Made by a program: the position numbers and the translations under genes
Shown here: in pieces, positions 14,488 through 21,845 of the stretch
Layout: every line of letters starts with the position of its first letter
Numbering within the stretch: position 1 is the stretch's first letter
The notes under the pieces: generated by a model
Database searches by the model: none
Seen by the model: the letters and a program-made list of their open reading frames with translations, nothing else
What the model was told of the DNA's origin: nothing
Assembly (NCBI GenBank): GCA_001775255.1
Contig: MFCJ01000103.1
Location: 1-21,845 of the forward strand
Direction of reading: 5' to 3'
DNA length: 21,845 bases
DNA from: Candidatus Dadabacteria bacterium RIFCSPHIGHO2_12_FULL_53_21
GTDB taxonomy: Bacteria > Desulfobacterota_D > UBA1144 > Nemesobacterales > UBA2774

Positions 14488-15598
14488 GCAGATCGAGATC
14501 CAGATTATCGCTTCCCTCGTGGCCGTCACTTGCGCGATCCCGGGCGTTTTTCTCGTGCTCAGGAGAATGGCCATGATGAGCGACGCTATAAGCCACGCGA
14601 TACTTCTCGGGATAGTGCTCGCGTTCTTCGCCGTGGGCGACATCTCGTCCCCCTTACTTATCATCGGCGCGGCGCTCAGCGGCGTGCTCACGGTCAGCCT
14701 CGTCGAGCTCCTCAACAGGACCAAGCTCGTGAAAGAGGACGCCTCGATAGGGCTCGTATTCCCGCTCCTCTTCAGCATCGGCGTCATACTCATCTCGAAA
14801 TACGCGTATAACATACACCTCGACGTGCACGCGGTGCTCCTGGGCGAGATCGCGTTCGCGCCCTTCGACAGGCTCGTAATCAGCGGCTTCGATCTGGGCC
14901 CAAAGTCCATGTACGTGATGGGCGGGATACTAATCCTGAACCTCGTTTTCATACTGCTCTTCTACAAGGAGCTCAAGGTCGCGACTTTCGATGCCGGGCT
15001 CGCCGCGGCGCTCGGCTTTACGCCGGGGCTCCTGCACTACGGACTGATGGGCATCGTGTCCGTTACCGCCGTAGGGGCTTTCGACGCCGTGGGGTCGATA
15101 CTCGTAGTCGCTCTCATGATCGCGCCCCCAGCGGCGGCTTACCTCCTTACGGACAGGCTCCCGCGCATGATAATACTGAGCGCCCTTATAGGCATACTGA
15201 GCGCGATCTGCGGCTTCTGGGCGGCGATACTCCTCGACGCGAACATTGCGGGCTCGATGGCTTCGGTTTCGGGCCTCATATTCCTCGTCGTATTCCTCCT
15301 GGCTCCCGAGCGGGGGCTCGCGGCGATAGCGCGGAGGAAGACACGACAGAAGCGCGAGTTCGCGGGCAGGATGCTCGCCATACACCTCCTCAACCATGAG
15401 GGGACTCCCGAGGAGGCGCGTGAATCGGAGGTAGGTCATATCGAGGAAACGCTCAGGTGGAAGGAGGGGTTCGCGAAGAGCGTCGTCGGTTATTCCGTAA
15501 AAAGGGGGGACGTGCTGGTGGAGAACGGACGCCTGAGGCTGACCGAAAAGGGAAGGGAGTTCGCCGGCAGATCGGTTGTGGAGGAATTCATTGCCTGA
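14477..15598 (+). CDS. troD: Metal ABC transporter permease (TroD type) with soluble C-terminal tail
   Basis: A 373-residue ABC-3 family permease, the second membrane subunit. The core (about 1-278) has SHAILLGIVLAF and FDAGLAAALGF, the same landmarks as troC. The cytoplasmic tail (285-373) is basic at first, then helical, and ends in LRLTEKGREFAGR, which looks like the wing strand of a DtxR-type winged helix. The middle of the tail (about 305-345) matches a helix-turn-helix less well, so it may be degenerate. ATG 14477 follows a G-rich stretch (GGGGCGGGGG, 14462-14471) and overlaps the troC stop, indicating coupling. An in-frame upstream start inside troC would add an implausible Arg-rich leader. 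Last gene of the operon. Confidence 0.88.
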   Translation: MSAEQIEIQIIASLVAVTCAIPGVFLVLRRMAMMSDAISHAILLGIVLAFFAVGDISSPLLIIGAALSGVLTVSLVELLNRTKLVKEDASIGLVFPLLFSIGVILISKYAYNIHLDVHAVLLGEIAFAPFDRLVISGFDLGPKSMYVMGGILILNLVFILLFYKELKVATFDAGLAAALGFTPGLLHYGLMGIVSVTAVGAFDAVGSILVVALMIAPPAAAYLLTDRLPRMIILSALIGILSAICGFWAAILLDANIAGSMASVSGLIFLVVFLLAPERGLAAIARRKTRQKREFAGRMLAIHLLNHEGTPEEARESEVGHIEETLRWKEGFAKSVVGYSVKRGDVLVENGRLRLTEKGREFAGRSVVEEFIA

Positions 15599-15615
15599 GC
15601 TCTTTTCGGGCTCAG
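15595..15615. terminator. Possible bidirectional terminator between troD and TPR gene
   Basis: CTGAGC (15595-15600) and GCTCAG (15610-15615) form a 6-bp stem with a 9-nt loop over the two convergent stop codons, followed on the plus strand by the T-rich stretch 15621-15640. The stem is short, so support is moderate. Confidence 0.35.
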
Positions 15616-16469
15616 TCGGAAATTTCTTTTCTCTTTAAGAGCTGGAGAATGAGGCCAAGGAGTATGACGCCCTTGGCGCCGTCGTCATCTTCCTTGAGCG
15701 ATTGAATGTAGTCCATGTTGTCTTTGATCGTTTCGTCGTCGGGAGATATTTTAAGCGCGGTCCTGAGCACGTCGAGCGCCTCGTCGTACCAGCCCTTTTC
15801 CGCGAGCGACAGCGCGAGCGCGTTATAGGCGGGTATGAATTCCGGAGAGAGAGAGATAACCTCCTTGAACTTGGCGGCCGATTCGTCTATCCATCCGAAG
15901 TCGAAATAGCAGTTCCCTACCGACATGTGCGCCCACGTATCGGAGGGGCAGGCTTCCAGATGTTTCCTGAACTCGTAAAGGGCCTCTTTGGTCCACCCCA
16001 TGTCGAAGTAGCAGAGGCCGGTCTGATAACCTATCTCGTCTTTAATGTATTCGATGTCGGCGTCCGAATCCCTGCACTCCTGAAAATAGCGGAGCGCGTC
16101 TTCGTATAGCCCTATCGACCTGTACGTGAGTCCCATGTGCCATTTCGCGATGATGTATTCCGGGTCCAGCTCGAGCGCGGCGTCATAAGCCCGGAGCGAT
16201 TCCCCCTGCCTTCCCATCCTCGAGAGCGTTATACCGAGCTGCGTCCATATGTAGGGGTCTTCGGGGTTAAGCTCGACGGCTTTCCTGAAATAAGACACGG
16301 ATGAAGCGAAATCCTCCATCGCGTCGTAGGTGAGTGCAAATGAAAGGTAAACGTCCGGGTCTCGCGGGGCTATCTTAACCGCTTTCGCCAGCTCTTTGAG
16401 AGCTTCCTCGAAGCGGCCCGCTTCCTTATAATCGTCTGCCTTGTTTAGGAGCCTGTCCAACCTTCCCAT
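15612..16469 (-). CDS. Tetratricopeptide-repeat protein
   Basis: A 285-residue protein made of about seven TPR units of 34 residues (roughly 5-38, 39-72, 73-106, 107-140, then a slightly longer unit with an insert, 180-213 and 214-247). Repeats show the usual A/G/Y pattern, for example AGRFEEALKELAKAVKIAP and GWYDEALDVLRTALKISP. There is no signal peptide, so it is probably cytoplasmic. The C-terminus has an acidic patch (EDDDG) then a 12-residue hydrophobic segment (GVILLGLILQLL) and KRK, perhaps a peripheral membrane-binding helix. TPRs are protein-protein scaffolds; no partner can be named from context. The start has only a weak ribosome binding site, but a strong promoter lies at the right distance upstream. 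Confidence 0.85.
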   Translation of the reverse strand: MGRLDRLLNKADDYKEAGRFEEALKELAKAVKIAPRDPDVYLSFALTYDAMEDFASSVSYFRKAVELNPEDPYIWTQLGITLSRMGRQGESLRAYDAALELDPEYIIAKWHMGLTYRSIGLYEDALRYFQECRDSDADIEYIKDEIGYQTGLCYFDMGWTKEALYEFRKHLEACPSDTWAHMSVGNCYFDFGWIDESAAKFKEVISLSPEFIPAYNALALSLAEKGWYDEALDVLRTALKISPDDETIKDNMDYIQSLKEDDDGAKGVILLGLILQLLKRKEISD

Positions 16470-16840
16470 TGAACGTTCCGGCCGGCCTGTAGTGCCGGCT
16501 CAATTAAATCATATTTGCTGTGATTGAAGTTGTCAACATCCGAAACTTAAATTGTTTAATTTAACTTCGGGGAGGCTCCGGGCATATTCGCGGCACATTC
16601 GGAGCTTGTGAAATTTGCCAATGGGCTTTAAGAGTTATCTGCGAAATTTGATACAAAATATTAGGAATGGATATTCCTCTTTATTGTCGGGCTCACGGAA
16701 GGCCGGTCCCGGGCAGCTTTATAAATCCTTTGGGGAGCTTACCCGGATTACCGGATTTGTATGTGCAAATATAAATGTCCGGGAGCTCAGGCCTCGCCGC
16801 TATTGCACGTAATTGTGAAAACAATTAGACTCCCGTGTAA
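16470..16840. other. Intergenic region between TPR gene and priA
   Basis: 371 bp holding the leftward TPR promoter (16508-16536). Near the right end a perfect 7-bp inverted repeat, TAATTGT (16810-16816) and ACAATTA (16821-16827), has a GAAA loop and lies 13 bp before the priA ATG. A 63-codon open frame from ATG 16621 has no ribosome binding site and an unconvincing composition; I do not call it a gene. No clear priA promoter was found. Confidence 0.4.
16508..16536 (-). promoter_or_regulatory. Sigma70-type promoter of TPR gene
   Basis: On the minus strand TTGACA (16536-16531) is followed after exactly 17 bp by TATGAT (16513-16508). The -10 lies 38 bp before the TPR gene ATG. This is among the best promoter matches in the window. 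Confidence 0.7.
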
Positions 16841-19255
16841 ATGAATGAAACCATCCAGGTCGCGGTCCCCATACCGGGGGAAGCCCTCTATACATACAGC
16901 GTGCCGGCGCATCTGAGGGACGGAATCGCTCTCGGAAAGCGCGTCCTCGTCCCGTTCAGGAACAGGAGGACGATAGGGTTCATAATCGGCCCCGGCGAGC
17001 CTCCGCCGGGCGTCGAGCTCAGAGACACGCTCGATATAATCGACGACGAGCCGCTCTTCGACGAGAAACGGCTCGAGTTCCTCAGGTGGACGGCCGGCTA
17101 CTACATGACTTCCCTGGGCATAGTTTTAAAGGCGGCGCATCCGGGCGGTCTCGGGGTGAGCGTGAGGCGCCTCATTAAGATAACGGACGGGGGGGTGAGG
17201 GCGCTCGATAAGGGAAGACTCACCGGGCAGGAAGTCCTCGTGCTCAAGACCGTTCTCAATTCGGGGGAGATAAGCTCGCAGAAACTCCTCTCTCTGGTCG
17301 AGAACACGTCGACGGAGCTCCTCAATTCGCTCATGAGAAGGGGGCTCGTAGAGTTCTCATACGAGCTGAAATCGGACCCCAAGATAAAGACCGAAAAGAT
17401 AATATCGGCTGCTCCGGGCGCTTTACCCGGCGGCGCGCTGCTCAAGAGAAAGAAGACCAAGTCTCAGATTCTGGAGTTCGTTATCGGGAGCGGCAGGGTC
17501 CCGCTCGACGATCTCAAAGAGGTATTCGGAAACGTGAGCGCGCACCTCGCGTGGCTCGAAGAAAATAAATTCATAGTAACGGAGCACGAGGAAATATCGA
17601 GGGACCCGTTCGCGGGAATGGAGATAAAGGGGGACAGTAAGCCCGCGCTCACGATAGACCAGGAGATCGCGTGCGGGAAAATAAAGGACGCCGTCGAACG
17701 GGGCAGGTTCGCGCCGTTCCTGCTCCACGGAGTCACGGGCAGCGGGAAGACTGAAGTGTACCTCCGCGCGATAGAGGAGGTCATAAATAAGGGGAAGGAG
17801 GCGATACTCCTCGTGCCCGAAATATCCCTTACACCGCTTCTCGTAAAAAGGGTGAGGGCGAGGTTCGGGCGGAGTGTCGCCGTCATACACAGCGCGCTCT
17901 CGGACGGAGAGAGGTTCGACTCCTGGCGCATGGCGAGCCGCGGCGAGGTGAAGGTGGTTATAGGTGCGCGCTCCGCGGTATTCGCTCCATTCCGGAACGT
18001 CGGCATCATAATCGTCGACGAGGAGCACGAGAGTACATACAAGCAGGAAGAGACCCCGTGCTATAACGCGAGGGACCTCGCCCTCGTGCTCGGAAGGATG
18101 ACGGACTCTGTAGTGGTGCTCGGTTCTGCGACCCCTTCCGTCGAATCCTACTACAACGCGCTCAAGCACAGGTTCGAATACCTCTCTTTACCACTCAGGG
18201 TCGAGGACAGGCCTATGCCGACGGTCGAGATCGCCGACATGAAGTACGAGGGAGGGGCCGTATTCTCGGGAAGGCTCCGGGAGGAGATAGTAGATAACTT
18301 CTGGCACGACAGGCAAACGATCCTCTTCCTCAACAGGCGCGGATACTCGACCCTCATTATATGCCCAGCGTGCGGGGAGATAATGAAATGCCCCAACTGC
18401 AGCGTATCGCTCACGTATCACGCGCGGGAGGATTCGGTAATGTGCCACATGTGCGGCCTCTCGGAGAAGCTTACAGGGGCGTGTTCGAAATGCGGCGAGT
18501 CCATGCAAGGGCTAGGCATCGGGACCCAGAGGGTAGAAGAGGAGCTCAAGCGCATAATCCCGGAGGCGAAGGCGGCGCGCATGGACAGGGACACCGTGGC
18601 CGGGAAGAAGAGCCTCCTGACACTCTACGGGAGGCTCGAGCGCGGGGAGATAGACGTCCTCATCGGGACGCAGATGGTGGCCAAGGGGCACGACCTTCCG
18701 GGTGTCACTCTCGTGGGCGTCATATCCGCCGACATGGCGTTAGGCATTCCCGACTTCCGCTCGGGCGAAAGGACTTTCCAGCTCGTTACGCAGGTCGCGG
18801 GCAGGGCGGGACGAGGGGACACGCCGGGGAAGGTGATAGTTCAGACATACAACCCGGAGCACCCGAGCATAGAGCACGCCGTAAGACAGGACAGCAAGGG
18901 GTTTCTCGAAGAGGAGCTGAAATTACGAGAAGAGCTCGGCTATCCCCCGTTTTCGAGGCTCGTGAATGTAAGGTTTACGGGAAAGGGCGAGCGGGAGACA
19001 GGAGAGCTTGCAGCGAGGGCGGGCGAGACCGCGCGGAAGCTCGTTTCGAAGCTCAAGCCGGGCGCGCTGACTATATTGGGTCCATCGCCCTGCCCGGTAA
19101 GCAAGATCAGGAACAGGTACAGGTTCCAGATGCTCCTTAAATCAACCAACGCCGGGCTTCTCCGCAGCTTCACGAGGAAGCTCATAAAACTAACTTCGAA
19201 CATCACGGGCGGCATAAGGGTTTCCGTGGACGTCGATCCTTATAATTTTAGTTGA
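16841..19255 (+). CDS. priA: Primosomal replication-restart helicase PriA
   Basis: An 804-residue 3'-5' DNA helicase that reloads the replisome at stalled forks. Seen: N-terminal 3'-binding domain (VAVPIPGEALYTYSVP, then GKRVLVPFRNRRTIGFI), a winged-helix region (about 120-245), Walker A GVTGSGKT (297-304), DEEH (393-396), GSATPS (428-433), and GTQMVAKGHDLPGVTLVG plus QVAGRAGRG of the second helicase half (609-659). The zinc-binding insert has all eight Cys (508, 511, 517, 520, 535, 538, 548, 551). Length is somewhat above the E. coli enzyme but normal for the family. No Shine-Dalgarno is visible before the ATG; the N-terminus nevertheless fits PriA. It appears monocistronic and is followed by the repeat island. 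Confidence 0.95.
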   Translation: MNETIQVAVPIPGEALYTYSVPAHLRDGIALGKRVLVPFRNRRTIGFIIGPGEPPPGVELRDTLDIIDDEPLFDEKRLEFLRWTAGYYMTSLGIVLKAAHPGGLGVSVRRLIKITDGGVRALDKGRLTGQEVLVLKTVLNSGEISSQKLLSLVENTSTELLNSLMRRGLVEFSYELKSDPKIKTEKIISAAPGALPGGALLKRKKTKSQILEFVIGSGRVPLDDLKEVFGNVSAHLAWLEENKFIVTEHEEISRDPFAGMEIKGDSKPALTIDQEIACGKIKDAVERGRFAPFLLHGVTGSGKTEVYLRAIEEVINKGKEAILLVPEISLTPLLVKRVRARFGRSVAVIHSALSDGERFDSWRMASRGEVKVVIGARSAVFAPFRNVGIIIVDEEHESTYKQEETPCYNARDLALVLGRMTDSVVVLGSATPSVESYYNALKHRFEYLSLPLRVEDRPMPTVEIADMKYEGGAVFSGRLREEIVDNFWHDRQTILFLNRRGYSTLIICPACGEIMKCPNCSVSLTYHAREDSVMCHMCGLSEKLTGACSKCGESMQGLGIGTQRVEEELKRIIPEAKAARMDRDTVAGKKSLLTLYGRLERGEIDVLIGTQMVAKGHDLPGVTLVGVISADMALGIPDFRSGERTFQLVTQVAGRAGRGDTPGKVIVQTYNPEHPSIEHAVRQDSKGFLEEELKLREELGYPPFSRLVNVRFTGKGERETGELAARAGETARKLVSKLKPGALTILGPSPCPVSKIRNRYRFQMLLKSTNAGLLRSFTRKLIKLTSNITGGIRVSVDVDPYNFS

Positions 19256-19458
19256 GTTTTCTCATCTATAGTGGATGACGAGAACAGCGCTTCGTGGAAC
19301 CCCATCCCGCCGCACTGTCTTCGCGAGGGAGCGTATTATGCAACCGTGGCGATCTATTCTTTTCGTGAGATTGCCGCGCTACGCTCGCATTCGTTCGCTT
19401 CGCTCGCAAAGACATGCCTGTACTGTCATCGCGAGAACGATTTCGAGGGTCCAACGGT

Positions 19459-19477
19459 CCTCCTTTATAAAAGGAGG
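19459..19477. repeat. Hairpin repeat unit CCTCCTTT/AAAGGAGG
   Basis: Perfect 8-bp arms with a 3-nt loop. A related weaker hairpin, CCCCTT/AAGGGG, lies at 19513-19529. Confidence 0.5.
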
Positions 19478-19639
19478 TAATTAAAGCTTCAGGGAGGGGA
19501 AACATAATTTTCCCCCTTAGAAAAAGGGGAACAATTCCGAGCGAGCGAGGAGTTGGTTGGTCTTGGCTAAGTGCAATGACGTTAATATCCAATTATGGGT
19601 CAGCAGAAAATAAATTTCAGGGGGATTTAAAAGAAGTGG

Positions 19640-19664
19640 ATTCCCGATAGAAGCTTTCGGGAAT
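19640..19664. repeat. Hairpin repeat unit ATTCCCGA/TCGGGAAT
   Basis: Perfect 8-bp arms around a 9-nt loop, followed by GACAAC; ends in the AATGAC word shared with neighbouring units. Confidence 0.5.
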
Positions 19665-19676
19665 GACAACGCTTAG

Positions 19677-19697
19677 ATTCTGCGGCATGTGCAGAAT
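19677..19697. repeat. Hairpin repeat unit ATTCTGC/GCAGAAT
   Basis: Perfect 7-bp arms around a 7-nt loop, directly followed by GAC, so it also ends in AATGAC. Confidence 0.5.
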
Positions 19698-19733
19698 GAC
19701 CATTAAAACAAAGAAAAGAAAAATCCTCCCTAA

Positions 19734-19754
19734 CCCTCCTTTTTCTAAGGAGGG
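19734..19754. repeat. Hairpin repeat unit CCCTCCTT/AAGGAGGG
   Basis: Perfect 8-bp arms around the loop TTTCT; same core as the unit at 19459-19477, so probably the same repeat family. Confidence 0.5.
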
Positions 19755-19775
19755 AATTGAAAGACAATAACAAGA

Positions 19776-19818
19776 TGCTGAAACAAGCCTACCCTGAACT
19801 CGTTTCAGGGGTTCAGCA
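19776..19818. repeat. Nested hairpin repeat unit
   Basis: Outer arms TGCTGAA (19776-19782) and TTCAGCA (19812-19818) enclose an inner stem CCTGAA (19793-19798) and TTCAGG (19804-19809). It is followed by TGACA. Confidence 0.5.
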
Positions 19819-19970
19819 TGACATTATAAAATTTGCCGGTGGTTATACCAAAATTGTAGATAAGCACTGATTCTCCGCCTCCTATAACCACAACCCCTTA
19901 TTTCTGGTAAAATTTCGGTGTCGGGTCGTTATCTGGGTTCCGGCTGAGACCCGGCAAGCGAGGCTGGATT

Positions 19971-20288
19971 ATGGCGAGAAGGCAGCAGAAGAAGACCGAA
20001 GCGGAAGGGCAGGAGCCGAAGGTCGATTTGAGCGACCTCGGCAAAGCTGGCGAGCATTTCATCGTGAGCGCGACCGAGATCGTCGTCGGCGCGGGTTATG
20101 CCATCAAGGGCGTAAAGGGGCTCCTCGAGAAGGAAGAGGGGAGGAAGTTCGTCTGCGAGCTCCCTTTAAAGGCCGTGAACAAGGGGTTCGAGCTCGTCAA
20201 AAAGGCGGGGGAAGAGATCAAGGAACGCAGGAAAGGCGGAGCCAAAAGGGCGCGCGGAAAAAGAAGCAGGAAAATAAACGTTGAATAG
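19971..20288 (+). CDS. Small basic protein of unknown function, coupled to glnE
   Basis: A 105-residue protein. A charged N-terminus (MARRQQKKTEAEGQEP) leads into a mildly hydrophobic, Gly/Ala/Val-rich segment (about 22-52, VDLSDLGKAGEHFIVSATEI and VVGAGYAIKGVKG) and then a Lys/Arg-rich tail ending in RKINVE. The middle could be an amphipathic helical pair; there is no signal peptide and no clear full membrane span. The basic tail suggests nucleic-acid or acidic-surface binding, but that is inference. A weak GAGG (19960-19963) precedes the ATG. Its TAG stop overlaps the glnE TTG start region (20281-20288), so the two are probably co-transcribed and coupled. No family recognised. Confidence 0.65.
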   Translation: MARRQQKKTEAEGQEPKVDLSDLGKAGEHFIVSATEIVVGAGYAIKGVKGLLEKEEGRKFVCELPLKAVNKGFELVKKAGEEIKERRKGGAKRARGKRSRKINVE

Positions 20289-21845
20289 AGCATTACCCGA
20301 CCCCGATAACGCCCGTACCGCTTTAGAGCGTTTCAGAGAACTCCACAGCGACATCCCGTCCGCAAAGAAGGACATACTCGAGCTGCTCGCCTCGTGGAGC
20401 TCGTTCCTGAGAAGGGCTATACTGCGGGACCCCGGCATACTCGATTACCTCGATTCACCGATAATACTGAAAACGAAAAAAGAACCCTCCCGTTTCTCCG
20501 AAGAAGCGAGGCAGATAATGGGTTCCTCCCAATCGCAGGCGGATATTCAGACGCGCCTCACGCAATATAAATACAGGGAGCTCTCGAGGATCGCATACAG
20601 GGACATAACGGGCGCGGCCCCTTTCCCCGACACGATGGAAGAGCTCTCGGACCTCGCGTGCGCCGTGATCGAAGCCGTCGTCACGTACCACGGGAAAGAG
20701 CTCGGGACCGACGGGGCGGGCGAGTTCGTCGTGCTCGGAATGGGGAAGCTGGGCGGCAGGGAGCTCAACCTCAGCTCCGACGTGGACCTCATCTACATCT
20801 ACAGGGACAAAGGCGACCCGGACCCGTTTTTCAAGCTCGGCGAAAGGGCGACCCGGACCCTGAGCGCCGTGACGGAGGACGGTTTCCTCTACAGGGTGGA
20901 CCTCGGGCTCAGGCCCGGCGGGAGCAAGAGTTCCGTCTCGGTCCCTATAGACGGCGCAGTCGAGCACTATTTCTACTGGGGGGATACGTGGGAAAGGGCG
21001 GCCATGATAAAGGCGAGGCCCGTCGCGGGCGATTTGAGCCTCGGAGAAGAATTCATCCGGGAGATCGAGCCCTTCGTATACAAGAAGTTTCTCGACTACA
21101 CGTCGATAGAAGACTTGAAGGACATGAAGATGAAGCTCGACAGGCTCGAGAAGAAGCGGGACGTAAAGTTAGGTAAGGGAGGGATAAGGGAGATAGAGTT
21201 CTTCATACAGGCGCTCCAGCTCGTGAACGGCGGGGCGGTAAAGGATATAAGGGAGAGCAACACGCTCCGCGCCCTCGAAAAATTGAGAATGAAGAAGATT
21301 ATAGATAAAGACGTCCACGACACGCTCTCGTCATCTTACCTGTTTCTCAGAAAGGTCGAGCATTACATTCAGATCGCGGACGAGAGGCAGACGCACAAGA
21401 TTCCGGCGTCTCCCGAAGAGATAGAGAAGCTCGCGAAGAGGGCGGGACTCAAAAACAGGGACGAGTTCGAAGCCCTCTACACGGACAAGACGTCTTCCGT
21501 ATCAAAGATATTCAAGGGTCTGTTTTACGATCGTTCTGAAAAAACCGAAGAAGTCGGAAAGGAATTCCTCAGGGTGGCCGATTTTCTGACCGAAGGAAAT
21601 ATCGACGAAAAGGAAGCGGTCGATAATCTTAAAAAACTCGGGTTCAAAAACCCGTGGAGCGCGATTGACCTTTTCTCGAAACTCCTCGACCCCAGGAGGG
21701 GCGCGCTCACCAGGGAGGGGCGCGTCACGACGAGGCGCGTTATCCCGGCCTTTCTCGGAAGCATATTAAAATCCCCCGACCCGGACGCGGCGCTAATCAA
21801 CCTCGAGCGCTTCATCTCGGGCATCGGCTGGAGGACGTCCATCTA
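20281..21845 (+). CDS. glnE: Glutamine synthetase adenylyltransferase/deadenylase, N-terminal part (runs off right edge)
   Basis: The first 521 codons of GlnE, which adds and removes AMP on glutamine synthetase in response to PII signalling and glutamine. The visible part is the N-terminal adenylyl-removing half: nucleotidyltransferase motif GMGKLGGRELN (153-163) with SSDVDLIYIY and Asp167/Asp169, then FLYRVDLGLRPGG, ERAAMIKARPVAGD and KGGIREIEFFIQ, all hallmarks of the family. The adenylylating half should lie beyond the window (full proteins are roughly 900-1000 residues). The frame has a TAA at 20275-20277 and no early ATG, so the start is TTG 20281, with AGGA (20267-20270) upstream; the next in-frame ATG, at 20518, is too far in. 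The TTG overlaps the end of the upstream small gene. No frameshift or stop was found to the edge. Confidence 0.93.
   Translation, partial: MNRALPDPDNARTALERFRELHSDIPSAKKDILELLASWSSFLRRAILRDPGILDYLDSPIILKTKKEPSRFSEEARQIMGSSQSQADIQTRLTQYKYRELSRIAYRDITGAAPFPDTMEELSDLACAVIEAVVTYHGKELGTDGAGEFVVLGMGKLGGRELNLSSDVDLIYIYRDKGDPDPFFKLGERATRTLSAVTEDGFLYRVDLGLRPGGSKSSVSVPIDGAVEHYFYWGDTWERAAMIKARPVAGDLSLGEEFIREIEPFVYKKFLDYTSIEDLKDMKMKLDRLEKKRDVKLGKGGIREIEFFIQALQLVNGGAVKDIRESNTLRALEKLRMKKIIDKDVHDTLSSSYLFLRKVEHYIQIADERQTHKIPASPEEIEKLAKRAGLKNRDEFEALYTDKTSSVSKIFKGLFYDRSEKTEEVGKEFLRVADFLTEGNIDEKEAVDNLKKLGFKNPWSAIDLFSKLLDPRRGALTREGRVTTRRVIPAFLGSILKSPDPDAALINLERFISGIGWRTSI

Larger units (their letters stand above)
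19256..19970. repeat. Non-coding island of short mosaic hairpin repeats
   Basis: 715 bp with no credible gene. It contains a GC-rich REP-like block (about 19367-19412, with two copies of CGCTCGCA) and at least five small palindromic units listed separately. Several units end in the shared word ATGAC (19577, 19663, 19696, 19818). Spacing and composition differ from the flanking genes. Such mosaics are known between genes of many bacteria as REP/MITE-like elements. CGGGTC (19922-19927) and GACCCG (19948-19953) could form a leader hairpin for the next gene. Confidence 0.6.

Noticed and set aside
14194..14952. 252-codon minus-strand open frame over troC and troD
   Set aside because: Spans two real overlapping genes on the other strand; Ser/Thr/Arg-rich shadow composition.
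16621..16812. 63-codon open frame upstream of priA
   Set aside because: No ribosome binding site, mixed composition, and it sits in a region containing a promoter for the opposite strand.
20658..21176. 172-codon plus-strand frame inside glnE
   Set aside because: Extremely Arg/Gly-rich and out of frame with the clear GlnE reading frame, which stays open from 20281 to the edge.

Overview
The window looks like a chromosomal segment from an uncultured or poorly studied diderm (Gram-negative type) bacterium. Evidence for a diderm is a predicted outer-membrane beta-barrel ending in Phe, two lipoproteins, a Tat-exported periplasmic copper enzyme and a periplasmic glutaminyl cyclase. Coding DNA is GC-rich but uses many AGG (Arg) and ATA (Ile) codons, as in several deltaproteobacteria-like lineages. 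I cannot place it more precisely. No rRNA, tRNA, CRISPR array or insertion sequence was seen.

Layout. 1-270 is the AT-rich 3' end of an unrecognised gene. 296-2956 (-) is a UvrD-type helicase fused to a RecB-type nuclease. 3238-4830 (-) is a secreted DUF11/prealbumin-fold surface protein with a Cys-containing C-terminal sorting signal. 5018-5941 (+) is a beta-hydroxyacid dehydrogenase, followed by a small acidic lipoprotein and a convergent glutaminyl cyclase.

The centre of interest is 7230-15600, an apparent metal-homeostasis regulon. It holds an outer-membrane barrel, a type-C two-domain multicopper oxidase, a ZIP transporter with an extra N-terminal membrane anchor and extracytoplasmic domain, a DtxR/MntR-family regulator, and a four-gene TroABCD-type Mn/Fe/Zn ABC importer. 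Four copies of a 16-bp palindrome close to TTTAGACATGTCTAAA lie before the barrel, oxidase, ZIP and regulator genes. At the first two the palindrome sits on or next to the -10 of a good sigma70-type promoter. The simplest reading is one metal-responsive repressor controlling outer-membrane entry, periplasmic metal oxidation, ZIP transport and ABC import. Both ABC permeases carry C-terminal winged-helix-like tails, recalling the chlamydial YtgC-YtgR permease-repressor fusion.

The rest is mostly housekeeping: a convergent TPR protein with a clear sigma70 promoter, the replication-restart helicase PriA, a 715-bp non-coding island of small hairpin repeats, a small basic protein, and the 5' half of glnE, which runs off the right edge from a TTG start.
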